A DNA stretch of 64,000 nucleotides from Channallabes apus (GCA_030522415.1 CM060112.1:12877001-12941000), one strand, 5' to 3'; positions 1-11,900 are shown, counted from the stretch's first letter. Translations and numbers: made by a program. The notes: generated from the letters alone by a model not told the origin.

Positions 1-48
1 GCAGTGAAGATAGGATAGGGGTGATGTGCTCATATCTTCTGGTTCTAG
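1..48 (-). mobile_element. L2 LINE fragment running off the window edge
   Basis: The first 48 bases match 41097-41144, inside ORF2 of the L2 copy at 39761-44010, in the same orientation. The match stops abruptly after 48, so this is the truncated 5' edge of a minus-strand L2 copy whose 3' part lies to the left of the window. Confidence 0.75.
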
Positions 49-55
49 AGCATAT

Positions 56-394
56 GTAGTTTATTTACAGTAATTCTTTAAAAAATGAATATACATTGTA
101 CACTACACGGTAAACACGGGAAAGATTACAAAAAACAAACAGTGTCTACTTTATAAACAGCTTAGTATGTGCGTCGAGATGCTGAAATCCCTTGCATGTT
201 GCCGCTCCATTTTGTGCTTCCAAGTGGAGAGATATTTGACCGATAGCCTAGAACAAAAGATCTATAGGTGTGATCACAACCCCCTCCGACCGACCGTGCC
301 ATCAATCAATGACCACCTCAGAAGTTCCCTCCAATGTATGGCTGCAATACTTGTTTTGCAAGTATTTTTAACACCATTCAAAGGCTTACAATTC
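56..394. repeat. Long inverted arm (left), paired with 5983-6098
   Basis: Bases 56-394 recur inverted at 50124-50440. A shorter inverted match is at 5983-6098, sharing the end sequence GTAGTTTATTTACAGTAATT and the inner end CATTCAAAGGCTTACAATTC. Together with 5983-6098 it brackets the piggyBac/L2/solo-LTR block, so it may be the terminal inverted repeat of a larger composite. A short open frame across it looks like chance coding. Confidence 0.6.
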
Positions 395-521
395 GTCTAG
401 ATTTCTAGCAGATGCCATACGTTTTGTTCCCTGAACATCTGCCGACTTGATTTTCATTTGCTTACGAACACAAGTTCCATTCAACATTGTGAATTTTGCC
501 CATGATGCTTGCATCGCTTTA

Positions 522-1428
522 TTAACATTCCAAGCATAGCTTTGGTGCATTCTTTGAGCATTTTCCACAGACAAGCCGCTTACAGGTCTGGCAGATATAA
601 GAGGTTTTGTTCCCTGCACATCTGCCAATCTGACACTGCCTCCTTTTCGCAGGTGGAGAAGGAGTTTCAGGTAAAGGTCGCTTGCATACCATTGCCCTTG
701 CCCCTTCTGCCCTTGCCGTTTTCTGGTGCGCACATAGTTCCTTTACCAACTCCAGAATAAATCTCCTCCTGCTTATGGTCACATTCATGCACTGTTTATA
801 TAGAATATGTGCATTAATTGCCGCCAGGTCTAGGAGGTTGTAAAACACAGCCACAGGCCAGCGCCGGGTGCCTCCCTTTACTGAATACAGCCGCGCCATT
901 TGATCCATAACATCAACGCCAACTTTAGTGCTGTTGTAGTAGGAAATTGTTTTAGGCAGTTTCTTTTCGCCATTATCAGTTGAAACTGCCTGATGCATTG
1001 TGCTCAGAACGGATACATTCTTCTTTCGTTTTGCCTGATAAATCGTGAGTGTGGCCTTTCCAGCCTTCAACAACCTGGTCGAATATCGTTCAGACTGTGC
1101 CTGTGTACAAGGGGGCATTTCTCGTCTGATTTTATTCATTGTGCCAACAATGGTGGTTTAATTCGCCAAAAGATTGTTTGCAAGTCTTAACGAGGTGAAG
1201 AAATTGTCTGTTGTTATATTTCTTCCTTTCCCCAGGAAAGGCTCCACAATACGCATTACAACGGTGTCTGATAACCGCTGACCAGCCGCCCTACTGTTGT
1301 TTTCCCTAGATAGGGAATTGCGTTCAACGTGTATTTTGTTTCAACATCAGCGGCCACCCAGGATTTCATACCAAACTTGTCTGGTTTATTGGCCATGTAC
1401 TGCGTGAAATGACGCGCTTTTGTAGGGA
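522..1428 (-). pseudogene. piggyBac-type transposase, C-terminal half (disrupted)
   Basis: Read on the minus strand, 1428 to 522 encodes the middle and end of a PGBD4-like piggyBac transposase, a nuclear enzyme that cuts and pastes at TTAA sites. Visible landmarks are FTQYMANKPDKFGMKSW and AADVETKYTLNAIPYLGK near 1290-1410, then VDVMDQMARLYSVKGGTRRW and a C-terminal cysteine-rich zinc-binding tail (CxxC-type pairs) ending at 522. A frame break near 1140-1200 shows it is dead. The N-terminal half lies at 4058-4805; the L2 LINE at 1429-4057 separates them. Bases 390-520 repeat a short segment of the cysteine-rich tail coding region. The family is clear from the motifs; the element's own termini were not found. 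Confidence 0.85.
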
Positions 1429-4057
1429 CATAGACTATATACAGGCTGCTATAGACAGGCTCTAAAAACTGCTAGGACTGAGCATCTTAGCCAACTGATA
1501 GCAAGAAACCAAAACAATCCCAGGTTCTTATTTAGTACAGTGGCTCGCCTAACAAAACCTAAGATGCCCGCAGAGAGTATCCCATCACAGTATAGAAGTG
1601 AAGACTTTATGGACTTCTTTAATGAAAAAATCAATAATATCAGGAAGAAAATAATGGAGGTTCAGCCTCTAATAGTATCTCACGATCCAGTTCAGCCTAT
1701 AGCTTCACATTTAGATTTTCAGTGCTTTACAGGTATAGGACAGGAAGAGCTGTATAAACTCATCACCTCGGCTAAATCAACAATGTGCCTGTTAGACCCA
1801 ATCCCAACCAGATTTTTAAAAGAAGTGATGCTTACGGTTGGAGAACCACTTCTAAACATTATTAATTCTTCATTACATCTAGGTCACGTCCCTAAACCTT
1901 TCAAGTTAGCAGTTATTAAGCCGCTTCTTAAAAAATCTAATTTGGACGCGAATGAAATAACAAATTACAGACCGATTTCAAACCTTCCGTTCATATCAAA
2001 AATACTAGAAAAAGTAGTATCAGCTCAAATTTGCACATTCTTGCAGGATAACAACATCCTTGAAGAATTTCAGTCAGGTTTCAGGCCCCATCATAGCACA
2101 GAAACTGCACTAGTTAAGATTACAAACGACTTGTTTTTAGCTTCAGACCAAGGCTGCATCTCATTGCTAGTCCTGCTCGATCTTAGTGCTGCATTCGACA
2201 CTATAGATCATAATATTCTCATAGATCGCTTTTATATAGGTAATATAAAATTATATAGGTATTCAGGGACAGGCATTAAAATGGTTTAGATCTTACCTGT
2301 CTGATCGCTACCATTTTGTAGATCTAAATGGAGAACCGTCTGGTGTAATGCCAGTGAAATATGGGGTCCCACAAGGGTCAGTTTTAGGACCTCTGTTGTT
2401 CTCAATATACATGCTTCCCTTGGGTAACATCATTAGAAGACATGGGATTAGTTTCCATTGTTATGCTGATGATACCCAATTATATATCTCAACTAAACCA
2501 GACGAAATACCTAAGTTGTCTAGATTAACTGAGTGTGTCCAGGACATAAAATATTGGATGACCAATAACTTTCTTTTATTAAATTCAGATAAGACAGAGA
2601 TATTACTTATTGGCCCAAAAACCAGCACACAACAGCTTTCACAATTCAGCCTGCGCTTAGAAGGATGTACTGTTACTACCAGCTCAGCAGTAAAAGACCT
2701 GGGCGTAATATTAGACAGTAACTTGTCTTTTGAAAATCACATTTCAAATATCACAAAAACAGCCTTTTTCCATCTTCGAAATATTGCTAAACTTAGGAAC
2801 ATCTTATCCGTATCTGATGCAGAAAAGCTAGTTCATGCATTCATGACCTCCAGACTGGACTATTGTAATGCATTACTAGGTGGTTGTCCTGCATCCTCAA
2901 TAAACAAGCTTCAGTTAATCCAAAATGCAGCTGCCAGGGTTCTCACTAGATCCAGAAAATATGATCATATAACCCCAATATTATCATCCCTGCACTGGCT
3001 ACCTGTTCAGTTTAGAATAAATTACAAAATAGTATTACTTACATACAAGGCCTTAAATGGTTTAGCTCCCACATACCTAACCAGTCTTCTGATGCGCTAC
3101 AATCCACCACGCGCCTTAAGATCACAAAGCTCCGGACTTCTGGTAGTTCCCAGAATTTCAAAATCTACAAAAGGGGGTAGGGCATTTTCATATTTAGCTC
3201 CAAAGCTTTGGAATAGCCTTCCAGACAGTGTTCGGGGAGCAGACACGGTTTCTCAGTTCAAAAGTAGACTCAAGACGCATCTTTTTAATCTGGCATACAC
3301 ATAACTCATCCCATAATCTCATACTCCAGTACACCTATACCGAATGGCAACTACGCTAATTCTCCCCATCTGTTCTGTATTTCTCTACCCATCCCAAGGC
3401 ATCGGGAGATTTTGCCAGCTTCAGTAGACAAAGGCCGACCCTGCGAGGTTCCTGAGGCATCCAGAGAAGGACCAGCTCCAGCTGGATTCAGCTTTATGAT
3501 GGTTGGAGCTACACATGCTGCACCTGTGCTTCCAGTGATCCAGACCTCATCTGCCCTCTGCACCTACTGACTCGTCCCTATGCTGAACTGGTCTTCATGT
3601 CAATTTAAATAATTTCTGTCATATTGAATTTTCACCTGCACAACACACAAGATGTTATATCATTTCTATCTGTTATCGCCCAGATGAGGATGGGTTCCCT
3701 GTTGAGTCTGGTTCCTCTCAAGGTTTCTTCCTAATGCCATCTCAGGGAGTTTTTCCTTGCCACCGTCGCCGCCACCCTTGGCTTGCTCATCAGAGAAATT
3801 TCATTCATTCGTCTCATTATTATTATCTGCACATTTTTCTCACACATCCACACTTCCAATTATTTTCTTTTCTATAATTATTATTATTATTTTTTGTTTG
3901 TTTGTTTTTATTATTTGTTTATTTATTTATTTTATTTTATTTTATTTCATTTTTTTTTTGTTAAATTTCTTAAATTTTTGTGAAGCTGCTTTGAGACAAT
4001 GACCATTGTTAAAAGCGCTATATAAATAAAATCTAATTGAAATTGAATTGAATTGGA
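1429..4057 (+). mobile_element. 5'-truncated L2 LINE (copy 1) inserted in piggyBac
   Basis: It contains L2-clade reverse transcriptase coding, the fish L2 3' UTR (motif GGTTCCTCTCAAGGTTTCTT) and the 3' end GCGCTATATAAATAAAAT followed by TGAAT-type units. The target-site duplication is TAGGGA at 1423-1428 and 4058-4063; removing the LINE restores the piggyBac reading frame. The 5' end is truncated inside ORF2, as expected from incomplete target-primed reverse transcription. Confidence 0.9.
1540..3304 (+). pseudogene. L2 ORF2 reverse transcriptase, frameshifted
   Basis: This is the second half of an L2 ORF2 (endonuclease-reverse transcriptase polyprotein); the endonuclease domain is missing by 5' truncation. 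The first open block (1540-2289) holds the palm motif [13 protein letters not shown]. The second (2348-3304) holds [14 protein letters not shown] and the catalytic CYADDTQLY, then the conserved C-terminal region ending [10 protein letters not shown]. Around 2228-2246 this copy has a 13-base net insertion, a partial repeat of TTATATAGGT, relative to the closely similar copy at 7171. It breaks the frame between the two catalytic aspartate motifs. Confidence 0.9.
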
Positions 4058-4805
4058 TAGGGAACAGTTGCTCATCTACTGTTATGTTCACACTGGGTAT
4101 GTAAGAGGCAATGCTGTTTTTCACAAATTTCTCAAATATCTCAGAGATCACGGCAAATTTATCATTCACAAGTCGGGCAGCCCTTGTTGTCTTGTCATCA
4201 AGACAGATAGCGCATAATGTCTTAAAATTTTTGTCGAGACATTGTCTCTTTGAAAATAGTTTTTCCCAAGTCAGCGGACCAGTAATCATCCAGATTCATG
4301 ATTTTACCACCCGTGATACCTCTCAAATAAATGAGACCAATGAATGCTTTTAGTTCATCACCTGTAAGCTTGAACTTATCAGCATTATTTCGTTCAGATT
4401 CCGCTTCAGTGTGTTTCTTAATCTTTCCCCACATTTCTGTGTCAAACACAGTAGACTGCTCAATGGGCTTGTAATATTGCCCTTGGCATAAGGCGTGGAA
4501 CCTGGGGTTTCTTTCATTATATTGTACTCTTGCGCTCTCCCTCGAGGGTTTTCAGCCTTTAGTTCAACCCATACTGTGCCATCTCTTGCCTCTTGAAATG
4601 AGTCCCCTGCACACTCAATTTCAGAGTCTGATTCTGAATCAGATTCAACATTCAGATTTAATTCGCTTTCGCCCTCTTGCTCACCTGCTCCATCTGACAC
4701 CTCACATTGCTCGCCCTCCGATTCCATCTCATCAGTATTCCACAGAATGTCCAGCACTTGCTGTGGGGTATATCGCTCTCTTTGAGTCATTGTGTATAAA
4801 TTCAC
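4058..4805 (-). pseudogene. piggyBac-type transposase, N-terminal half (disrupted)
   Basis: The minus strand starting near 4790-4805 encodes an acidic N-terminal region rich in Glu/Asp/Ser (about residues 25-70). The piggyBac catalytic-domain entry follows (LTGDELKAFIGLIYLRGI, then NLDDYWSADLG), and then FAVISEIFEKFVKNSI and NITVDEQLFP up to the L2 junction. Two frame changes, near 4440 and 4250, break it. It joins the block at 522-1428 across the LINE. A possible start is the ATG at 4790 (MTQRERYTPQQVLDIL). Confidence 0.82.
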
Positions 4806-4924
4806 CGCTCAATCGCCCAAACTCTGTAGCTGCCCCAACTACAGAGTGAGTTGTAGACGTACCTGTTGACTTATTTATAGGTCTCAATGTATAAGAAATG
4901 CTATTGATCATAATAGCTCCGCCC

Positions 4925-5160
4925 TCATAATCAATGGTGTTAGGGTACTTATGTAGTGATAATGAGTTTCTGCCAAATCATTAAAACTAACAATAGACTA
5001 TGGCACTCTCTTGAGAGGGGATATGAAGGTGTTATTCATTTATTTATTCTAAAAAATTCTAAAAATAAACAAACAAATACAGCTTTTTTTTACTCAGAGG
5101 TAAACAGAAAAGTGAAGTTGTTCAGCTGTTTAGTGTCACTATGTCATAAACAGTGAAACA
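4925..5160 (+). repeat. Repeat shared with 50930-51200 and 54900-55150
   Basis: The segment beginning ATCAATGGTGTTAGGGTACT and running through the CTCAGAGGTAAAC block occurs three times in the window in the same orientation. This copy is the most diverged. No coding content is recognised. Confidence 0.75.
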
Positions 5161-5274
5161 GAAATAAATAGAACAAAATAAAATGAAATATTCTTATTCC
5201 AGATTTTTATTAAGCAACGACATAACATTTATCTTAGCTGGATGTTCTAATTCTCAAAAACATTGAACCTAAAG

Positions 5275-5654
5275 TGTCATGCACACTCAATCTGCGCCCG
5301 GCACTAGGACCCAGAAGTAAGGCGGGCGCCAAACCAGGAAGTATAAAAGAGGTAAACAAACGTTAGCTTACCGCTCAGTCGTTGAGTTTCGGCCCATGTC
5401 GGTTCCGGCTGTCCGTCTGCTAAACCGTGAGTACTCACTATCTTTGGTTTGTTTCCTGATATTGTGTGTGTATTTCTAGGACGCGGGTTAAATTTGTGTT
5501 TTTCCCTTGCTCCCCTTTCGTGAGAGTCCTTATACTAAATCGCGTGGTTATCTTGCTTACTCGCTTACATCCGCGTTTGGTTTACCATCCACGCTACATT
5601 GAGCTAACTGCTAAAGCTGCGTCTTCTGGTCAGCGAGGTTAGTTCACCCTGACA
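5275..5654 (+). mobile_element. 380-bp solo LTR with TAAAG target duplication
   Basis: The sequence begins TGTCA and ends TGACA and is flanked by exact 5-bp duplications TAAAG (5270-5274 and 5655-5659). It contains a TATA box at 5342 and a donor-like CGTGAGTAC near 5428. The inverted related sequence around 53150 lacks the insert and shows the pre-insertion site. No internal retroelement coding is present, so it is a solo LTR left by LTR-LTR recombination. The 5-bp TSD suggests a Gypsy or BEL type. Confidence 0.85.
5342..5348 (+). promoter_or_regulatory. TATA box of the 380-bp solo LTR
   Basis: TATAAAA lies in a GC-rich context about 68 bp from the LTR start, consistent with an RNA polymerase II LTR promoter with R starting some 25-30 bp downstream. 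Activity is inferred from position only. Confidence 0.6.
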
Positions 5655-5747
5655 TAAAGTAAGACTTATCACACTGTAACTAGAATATTTACAAAACTGA
5701 AAGGTTGTCTTATGAATACTAAAAAACTAAGTTAAAGCAGATGGGCT

Positions 5748-5753
<6 letters not shown>

Positions 5754-5805
<52 letters not shown>
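5754..5805. repeat. (TA)n microsatellite
   Basis: About 26 uninterrupted TA dinucleotides between the solo-LTR flank and the inverted repeat at 5823. Confidence 0.95.
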
Positions 5806-5807
<2 letters not shown>

Positions 5808-5822
5808 TAATTGAGCAGCTCT

Positions 5823-5973
5823 AAGTAGATGAATATAGTCAAATTTACTATAGGCTTTTACTATAGGGGATTCCTGCCAACTGGACAAGAATTTAAAAAT
5901 GTAACGTTTAGCTTAGATTTGGTTCATGATAATCTTATAGTAGAAAACAAAATTTGACTATATTCATTTACTT
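5823..5973. repeat. Short inverted repeat / hairpin element
   Basis: The arms AAGTAGATGAATATAGTCAA (5823) and its near-perfect reverse complement ending 5973 enclose about 100 bp. It would fold into a stem of about 24 bp; this is consistent with a MITE or foldback remnant. Confidence 0.7.
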
Positions 5974-5982
5974 AGGCTAAAT

Positions 5983-6098
5983 GAATTGTAAGCCTTTGAA
6001 TGGTGATAATACTTCTACTTGGAAGCAAAAAAATGGAGCGGCAACATGCAAGGGATTTCAGCATTTCATTTTTAAATGAATTACTGTAAATAAACTAC
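5983..6098. repeat. Inverted arm (right), paired with 56-394
   Basis: Reverse complement of parts of 56-394, with an internal deletion; also similar to 50124-50440 in the same orientation as that copy. Confidence 0.65.
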
Positions 6099-6129
6099 AC
6101 ATCCTGGTACATGTTGATTTAGCTACCAT

Positions 6130-6280
6130 GAAATTACTTTTCTGTTTTTACTTTTTACATTCTCTTGCTCTCTTTGTTTGTCTTTCTGCATATACTACAG
6201 TATATATTTTATGCCATACTCTGGAGGCTTTTATCATAAATTATACAGACTCATTAAACTTTTAATTTTCTAGACAGATG
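6130..6280 (+). other. Relic of Ly6-locus downstream flank
   Basis: TTCTCTTGCTCTCTTTGTTT through TTTTCTAGACAGATG matches 31565-31680 and, less completely, 63605-63700 (downstream of the Ly6 gene), all on the plus strand. It has no coding content. The Tol2-like hAT end inserted directly after ACAGATG. Confidence 0.75.
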
Positions 6281-6660
6281 CAGAGGTGGAAAGAGTAATA
6301 AAATTTTGTACTCAAGTACAAGTACTGTTACTTCAGTGAAATTTTACTTAAGTACAAGTAAAGTTACCATTATAAAAATCTACTCAAGTAAAAGTAAAAA
6401 GTAGCTTATTAAAAAATTTACTCAGAGTAAAAGTTACCGAGGTACTTTTTTTTTAACAGCGGGGGTGGGTTGAGGCATACTAGCGTAGTTCAAAAAGGAT
6501 GAGCAGATATAAATCTCAAACTAGTTGTTTTTAACTGAAAGAAAACCTTAAGCTGTTGTCTTTCTTGTGCTTGAAAATCAAAGTGGTCACATAAATATGG
6601 TGTTCCGTCCCAGTCTAGGGTCGGGCCATAGAACAAAAGAATGGTTCAGGGTTCTATTTA
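6281..6660 (+). mobile_element. Tol2/Ac-like hAT transposon end fragment
   Basis: It starts CAGAGGTGGAAAGAGTA and continues with repeated ACTCAAGTA/AAGTAAAAGT motifs, the terminal signature of Tol2-like hAT elements as I know them. The interior is truncated where AT-rich sequence and L2 copy 2 begin. No matching right terminus occurs in the window. The related site at 31680 has the same left flank without this end. Confidence 0.7.
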
Positions 6661-6686
6661 TAATATATATATATATATGTATGTGT

Positions 6687-8243
6687 ATAGGACAGGAAGA
6701 GCTGTATAAACTCATCACCTCGGCTAAATCAACAACGTGCCTGTTAGACCCAATCCCAACCAGATTTTTAAAAGAAGTGATGCTTACGGTTGGAGAGCCA
6801 CTCCTAAACATTATTAATTATTCATTACATCTAGGTCACGTCCCTAAACCTTTCAAGTTAGCAGTTATTAAGCCGCTTCTTAAAAAATCTAATTTGGACG
6901 CGAATGAAATAAAAAATTACAGACCGATCTCAAACCTCCCCTTCATATCAAAAATACTAGAAAAAGTAGTATCAGCTCAAATTTGCACATTCTTGCAGGA
7001 TAACAACATCCTTGAAGAATTTCAGTCAGGTTTCAGGCCCCATCATAGCACAGAAACTGCACTAGTTAAGATTACAAATGACTTGTTTTTAGCTTCAGAC
7101 CAAGGCTGCATCTCATTGCTAGTCCTGCTTGATCTTAGTGCTGCATTCGACACTATAGATCATAATATTCTCATAGATCGCTTACAAAATTATATAGGTA
7201 TTCAGGGACAGGCACTAAAATGGTTTAGATCTTACCTGTCTGATCGCTACCATTTTGTAGATCTAAATGGAGAACCGTCTGGTATAATGCCAGTGAAATA
7301 TGGGGTCCCACAAGGGTCAGTTTTAGGACCTCTGTTGTTCTCAATATACATGCTTCCCTTGGGTAACATCATTAGAAGACATGGGATTAGTTTCCATTGT
7401 TATGCTGATGATACCCAATTATATATCTCAACTACACCAGACGAAATACCCAAGTTGTCTAGATTAACTGAGTGTGTCCAGGACATAAAAGATTGGATGA
7501 CCAATAACTTTCTTTTATTAAATTCAGATAAGACAGAGATATTACTTATTGGCCCAAAAACCAGCACACAACAGCTTTCACAATTCAGCTTGCGCTTAGA
7601 AGGATGTACTGTTATTACCAGCTCAGCAGTAAAAGATCTGGGAGTAATATTAGACAGTAACTTGTCTTTTGAAAATCACATTTCAAATATCACAAAAACA
7701 GCCTTTTTCCATCTTCGAAATATTGCTAAACTTAGGAACATCTTATCTGTATCTGATGCAGAAAAACTAGTTCATGCATTCATGACCTCCAGACTGGACT
7801 ATTGTAATGCATTACTAGATGGTTGTCCTGCATCCTCAATAAACAAGCTTCAGTTAATCCAAAATGCAGCTGCCAGGGTTCTCACTAGATCCAGAAAATA
7901 TGATCATATAACCCCAATATTATCATCCCTGCACTGGCTACCTGTTCAGTTTAGAATAAATTACAAAATAGTATTACTTACATACAAGGCCTTAAATGGT
8001 TTAGCTCCCACATACCTAACCAGTCTTCTGATACGCTACAATCCACCACGCGCCTTAAGATCACAAAACTCCAGACTTCTGGTAGTTCCCAGAATTTCAA
8101 AATCTACAAAAGGGGGTAGGGCTTTTTCATATTTAGCTCCAAAGCTTTGGAATAGCCTTCCAGACAGTGTTCGGGGAGCAGACACGGTTTCTCAGTTCAA
8201 AAGTAGACTCAAGACGCATCTTTTTAATCTGGCATACACATAA
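6687..8243 (+). pseudogene. L2 ORF2 reverse transcriptase, 5'-truncated but open
   Basis: The reading frame is unbroken from the truncation point to the natural stop at 8243. It carries [27 protein letters not shown] and CYADDTQLY. The endonuclease and first part of RT are absent. An in-frame ATG at 6567 lies in the hAT-like flank and makes a 558-codon chimeric frame, which I regard as accidental. It provides the unshifted reference for the 13-base insertion seen in copy 1. Confidence 0.85.
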
Positions 8244-8795
8244 CTCATCCCAGTACTCATACTCCAGTACACCTATACCGAATGGCAACTACGCTAATTC
8301 TCCCCATCTGTTCTGTATTTCTCTACCCATCCCGAGGCATCGGGAGATTTTGCCAGCTTCAGTAGACAAAGGCCGACCCTGCGAGGTTCCTGAGGCATCC
8401 AGAGAAGGACCAGCTCCAGCTGGATTCAGCTTTATGATGCTTGGAGCTACACATGCTGCTCCTGTGCTTCCAGTGATCCAGACCTCATCTGCCCTCTACA
8501 CCTACTGACTCGTCCCTATGCTGAACTGGTCTTCATGTCAATTTAAATAATTTCTGTCATATTGAATTTTCACCTGCACAACACACAAGATGTTATATCA
8601 TTTCTATCTGTTATCGCCCAAATGAGGATGGGTTCCCTGTTGAGTCTGGTTCCTCTCAAGGTTTCTTCCTAATGCCATCTCAGGGAGTTTTTCCTTCCCA
8701 CCCTCGCCGTCACCCTTGGCTTGCTCATCAGAGAGATTTCATTCATTCGTCTCATTATTATCTGCACATTTTTCTCACACATCCACACCTCCAAT
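6687..8795 (+). mobile_element. L2 LINE copy 2, main part (split at 8795)
   Basis: Starts at the position equivalent to 1735 of copy 1 and includes RT coding and 3' UTR. It is interrupted after CTCCAAT at 8795 by the Rex1-like LINE and resumes at about 12126. It is very similar to copy 1, so both belong to one recently active subfamily. The 5' flank is (TA)n, which hides any target duplication. Confidence 0.88.
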
Positions 8796-8948
8796 GATTC
8801 AAGATTCAAGATTCAAGATTCTTTATTTGTCACATGCATAGTTATACAAGTACAACACGCAGTGAAATGTATCCTGAACCGCTCCTACTTTGTGCAAATA
8901 ACAAGAAACAAAAGAAAAGAAATAATCTATAAATAGAAATAGAAGTTG

Positions 8949-8979
<31 letters not shown>

Positions 8980-11900
8980 GGTGCAAATGTAAACATAATA
9001 ATAAAGTGTGTATCTGAGCAGGATAAAGATGTTAGTGCAAGTGATGCTTACAGTCCAGACTAAAGTGCAGTGTGCAGTGTGGAATGTCAGCACAGCAGTG
9101 TGTGGGTGAACTGTTACCAGTCCTATGAATGGGAGAGTGGCCCATCATGGTTGAGGAGTCTAATCGCCTGTGGATAAAAACTCCTCCTGAGTCTCTCCGT
9201 TTTGGCCATAATGACCCGGAACCTTCTGCCTGAATGCAGAAGTTTGAACAGTCCGTTATTGGGGTGCGACAAGTCCTTAATGATACGAGCTGCCCTGGTT
9301 TTACATCTCCTGGTGTAGATGTCCTGCATGGAGGGGAGAGTTAACCTGCAGCAGCGTTCAGCTGCCCGGATCACTCTCTGGAGGGCTTTCCTGTCCTGTA
9401 CACAGCTATTCCCAAACCAGGATGAAATGTTCTGTGTTAGGATGCTCTCAACAGCACCCGAGTAGAAAGCCTTAAGGACAGCAGGGGAAACCCCAAACTT
9501 CCTCAACTGCCTCAGGTGGTACAGATGCTGCTTTGCCCTTTTCGTCTGAGCACAGATATGCTCAGTCCATGTCAGATCCTCGGAGATGTGGACGCCCAAG
9601 TACTTAAAGCTGCTCACCCTCTCCACTGGAGCTCCATTGATGATGAGGGGTTTGTGGTCCAGTTGTCCCCTTCTGAAGTCCACCACCAGCTCCTTCGTCT
9701 TACTGACGTTCAGTCGGAGGCAGTTTTCTTCACACCATAGTGCCAGGTTCTCCACTTCATCTATGTAGGCCGACTCATCGTTGTTGGAGATGAAGCCCAG
9801 CACCACCGTATCGTCAGCAAACTTAACGATGGTGTTGGAGTCGAACATGGCCACACAGTCTGAAGTGTAGAGAGAGTATAGCAGTGGAGAGAGAACACAT
9901 CCCTGTGGAGCACCTGTGTTGATGGTGATGCTGCTGGAGAAGCACTTGCCCACTCTCACCGCTTGAGATCTGTCCGAGAGGAAGTCCAACACCCAGGCAC
10001 ACAAGCGTTTGTTAAGTCCTAGATCTCTCAGCTTTGTGAACAGTCTGTTAGGCACTATTGTGTTGAAGGCAGAGCTGTAATCTATAAAAAGCAATCTCAC
10101 ATAGTTACCTTGCTTCTTGTCCACGTGGCTGAGAGTGGTGTGCAGAACATGGGAGATGGCATCCTCTGTGGATCTGTTGGGGCGGTAGGCGAACTGAAGT
10201 GGATCTATGGAGCTGGGGATGGAGGAGGAGATGATGTTTTTTAGCAGACCCTCAAATACCTTCATGACCATCGATGTCAGTGCAACAGGCCGGTAGTCAT
10301 TCAGGCATGAGGGTTTGTTGGTCTTGGGCACGGGGACAATGGTGGATCTCTTGAAACACGCCGGGACCACAGACTTCGCCAGGGACTCATTAAAGATACA
10401 GGTGAACACACCTGACAGCTGGTCAGCGCAGCAGCGCAGCAGGCGCCCAGAGATGCCATCTGGACCCGCCGCTTTCCTGGTGTTCACCCTCCTCAGCGCC
10501 GTGCGAACGTCGTGCTCTGCGATGCTGATGACGCAATCCTCGCTGATGACGTCATCACTCTCAGTCAGCAGGCTGCTAGCATTAGCCGCCTGGCTAACCT
10601 CGAACCGGGCGAAGAATGCGTTCAGCTCGTTGGCGAATGCAGAGTCGGCGACGATCGTCGTGGTGTCTTTGGCAACCTTGTAGTCCGTGATTGTGCGTAA
10701 TCCGTGCCACATGCGGCGCGTGTCACCCTGATGGAAGTGTGATTCAGTTCGCTGTCGGAACCGCCCCTTAGCTTCCCTCACCGCTCGCCTGACGCTATAA
10801 GAAGCCGCTTTGTATGCGCTCATATCGCCGCTAATGAGTGCGGCATTATAAGCAGCGGTCCGGGCGTTCACAGCATCGCGGATCGATCGGTCTACCCAAG
10901 GCTTCTGGTTCGGAAACGATTTGAACCTCACTGTCGGGACAACTTCATTTACGAGCGTGCTAACGAAGCTAACTGCTACATCCACAAACTCGTTGATGTC
11001 TACTGCGCAGGCTCGGAACATGTCCCAATCTACGTCATCGAGCGCGTCCTGTAGCGTAGCTTCTGATTGGGCAGACCAGCGTTGCACCTCCCTCATGACC
11101 GGAGCTTCACGACGAAAGCTTTGTTGATATTCCGGTATAAGGAAAATGGCGTTGTGGTCTGATTTCCCGAATGCTGGATGTGGAACAGCTTTGTAGCCCC
11201 GCTTGTATGGTGTGTAACAGTGGTCCAGAATGTTGAGTCCCCTTGTCGGACATGTAACATGTTGGTGAAAGTTTGGCATAACCTGTCTGACGTTCGCTTT
11301 ATTAAAGTCACCTGCTACAATGTGCGCTGCGTCCGGGTGTTTGTTTTGGAACTCACTCAGCACATCATGTAGTTCAGACAGAGCAGTGCCTGTGTCCGCG
11401 TGGGGTGGGATGTAGACCGCCGTGGCAATGACCGAGGTGAACTCGCGAGGCAGGTAGAAAGGACGACATTTAACACTCAGATATTCCAAATGAGGCGAGC
11501 ATCTACTGGAGAGAATGGAAACACTCCTGGCATCGCACCACTTCTTGTTGACCATGAAGCACACACCTCCACCTTTAGCTTTGTTAGACTCTGCCGTCCT
11601 GTCCATGCGGAACACAGAGAATGAGTCCGATGGGGTTATGACTCGGTCCGGCACAATGGGGGTCAGCCATGTTTCTGTAAAGCACAGAAGATTACAATCC
11701 CTGATATCTCGCTGGAAAGTAACTCTGGCTCTGAGGTCATCAAGCTTATTCTCCAGTGACTGTACATTAGCCAGCAGGATACTCGGCAGAGGGGTGCGAT
11801 GAGCTTGTTCTCTCATTCTGTTACGGACGCCGCCGCGTTTCCCTCGACGCTTCTTTGTTCTTCGCCGCGGGTTAGCGTCCCGTCCATTGTTGTTGTCGTC

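Noticed and set aside
167..400. A conserved small protein shared by 167-400 and the minus strand of 50332-50039
   Set aside because: The similarity is explained by the underlying repeat arm; flanks and codon positions show no sign of coding constraint.
6567..8243. A 558-codon continuous protein starting in the hAT-like flank and running through L2 RT
   Set aside because: The first ~40 codons come from unrelated flank and TA repeat; L2 homology starts sharply at 6687, so the long frame is an accidental fusion.
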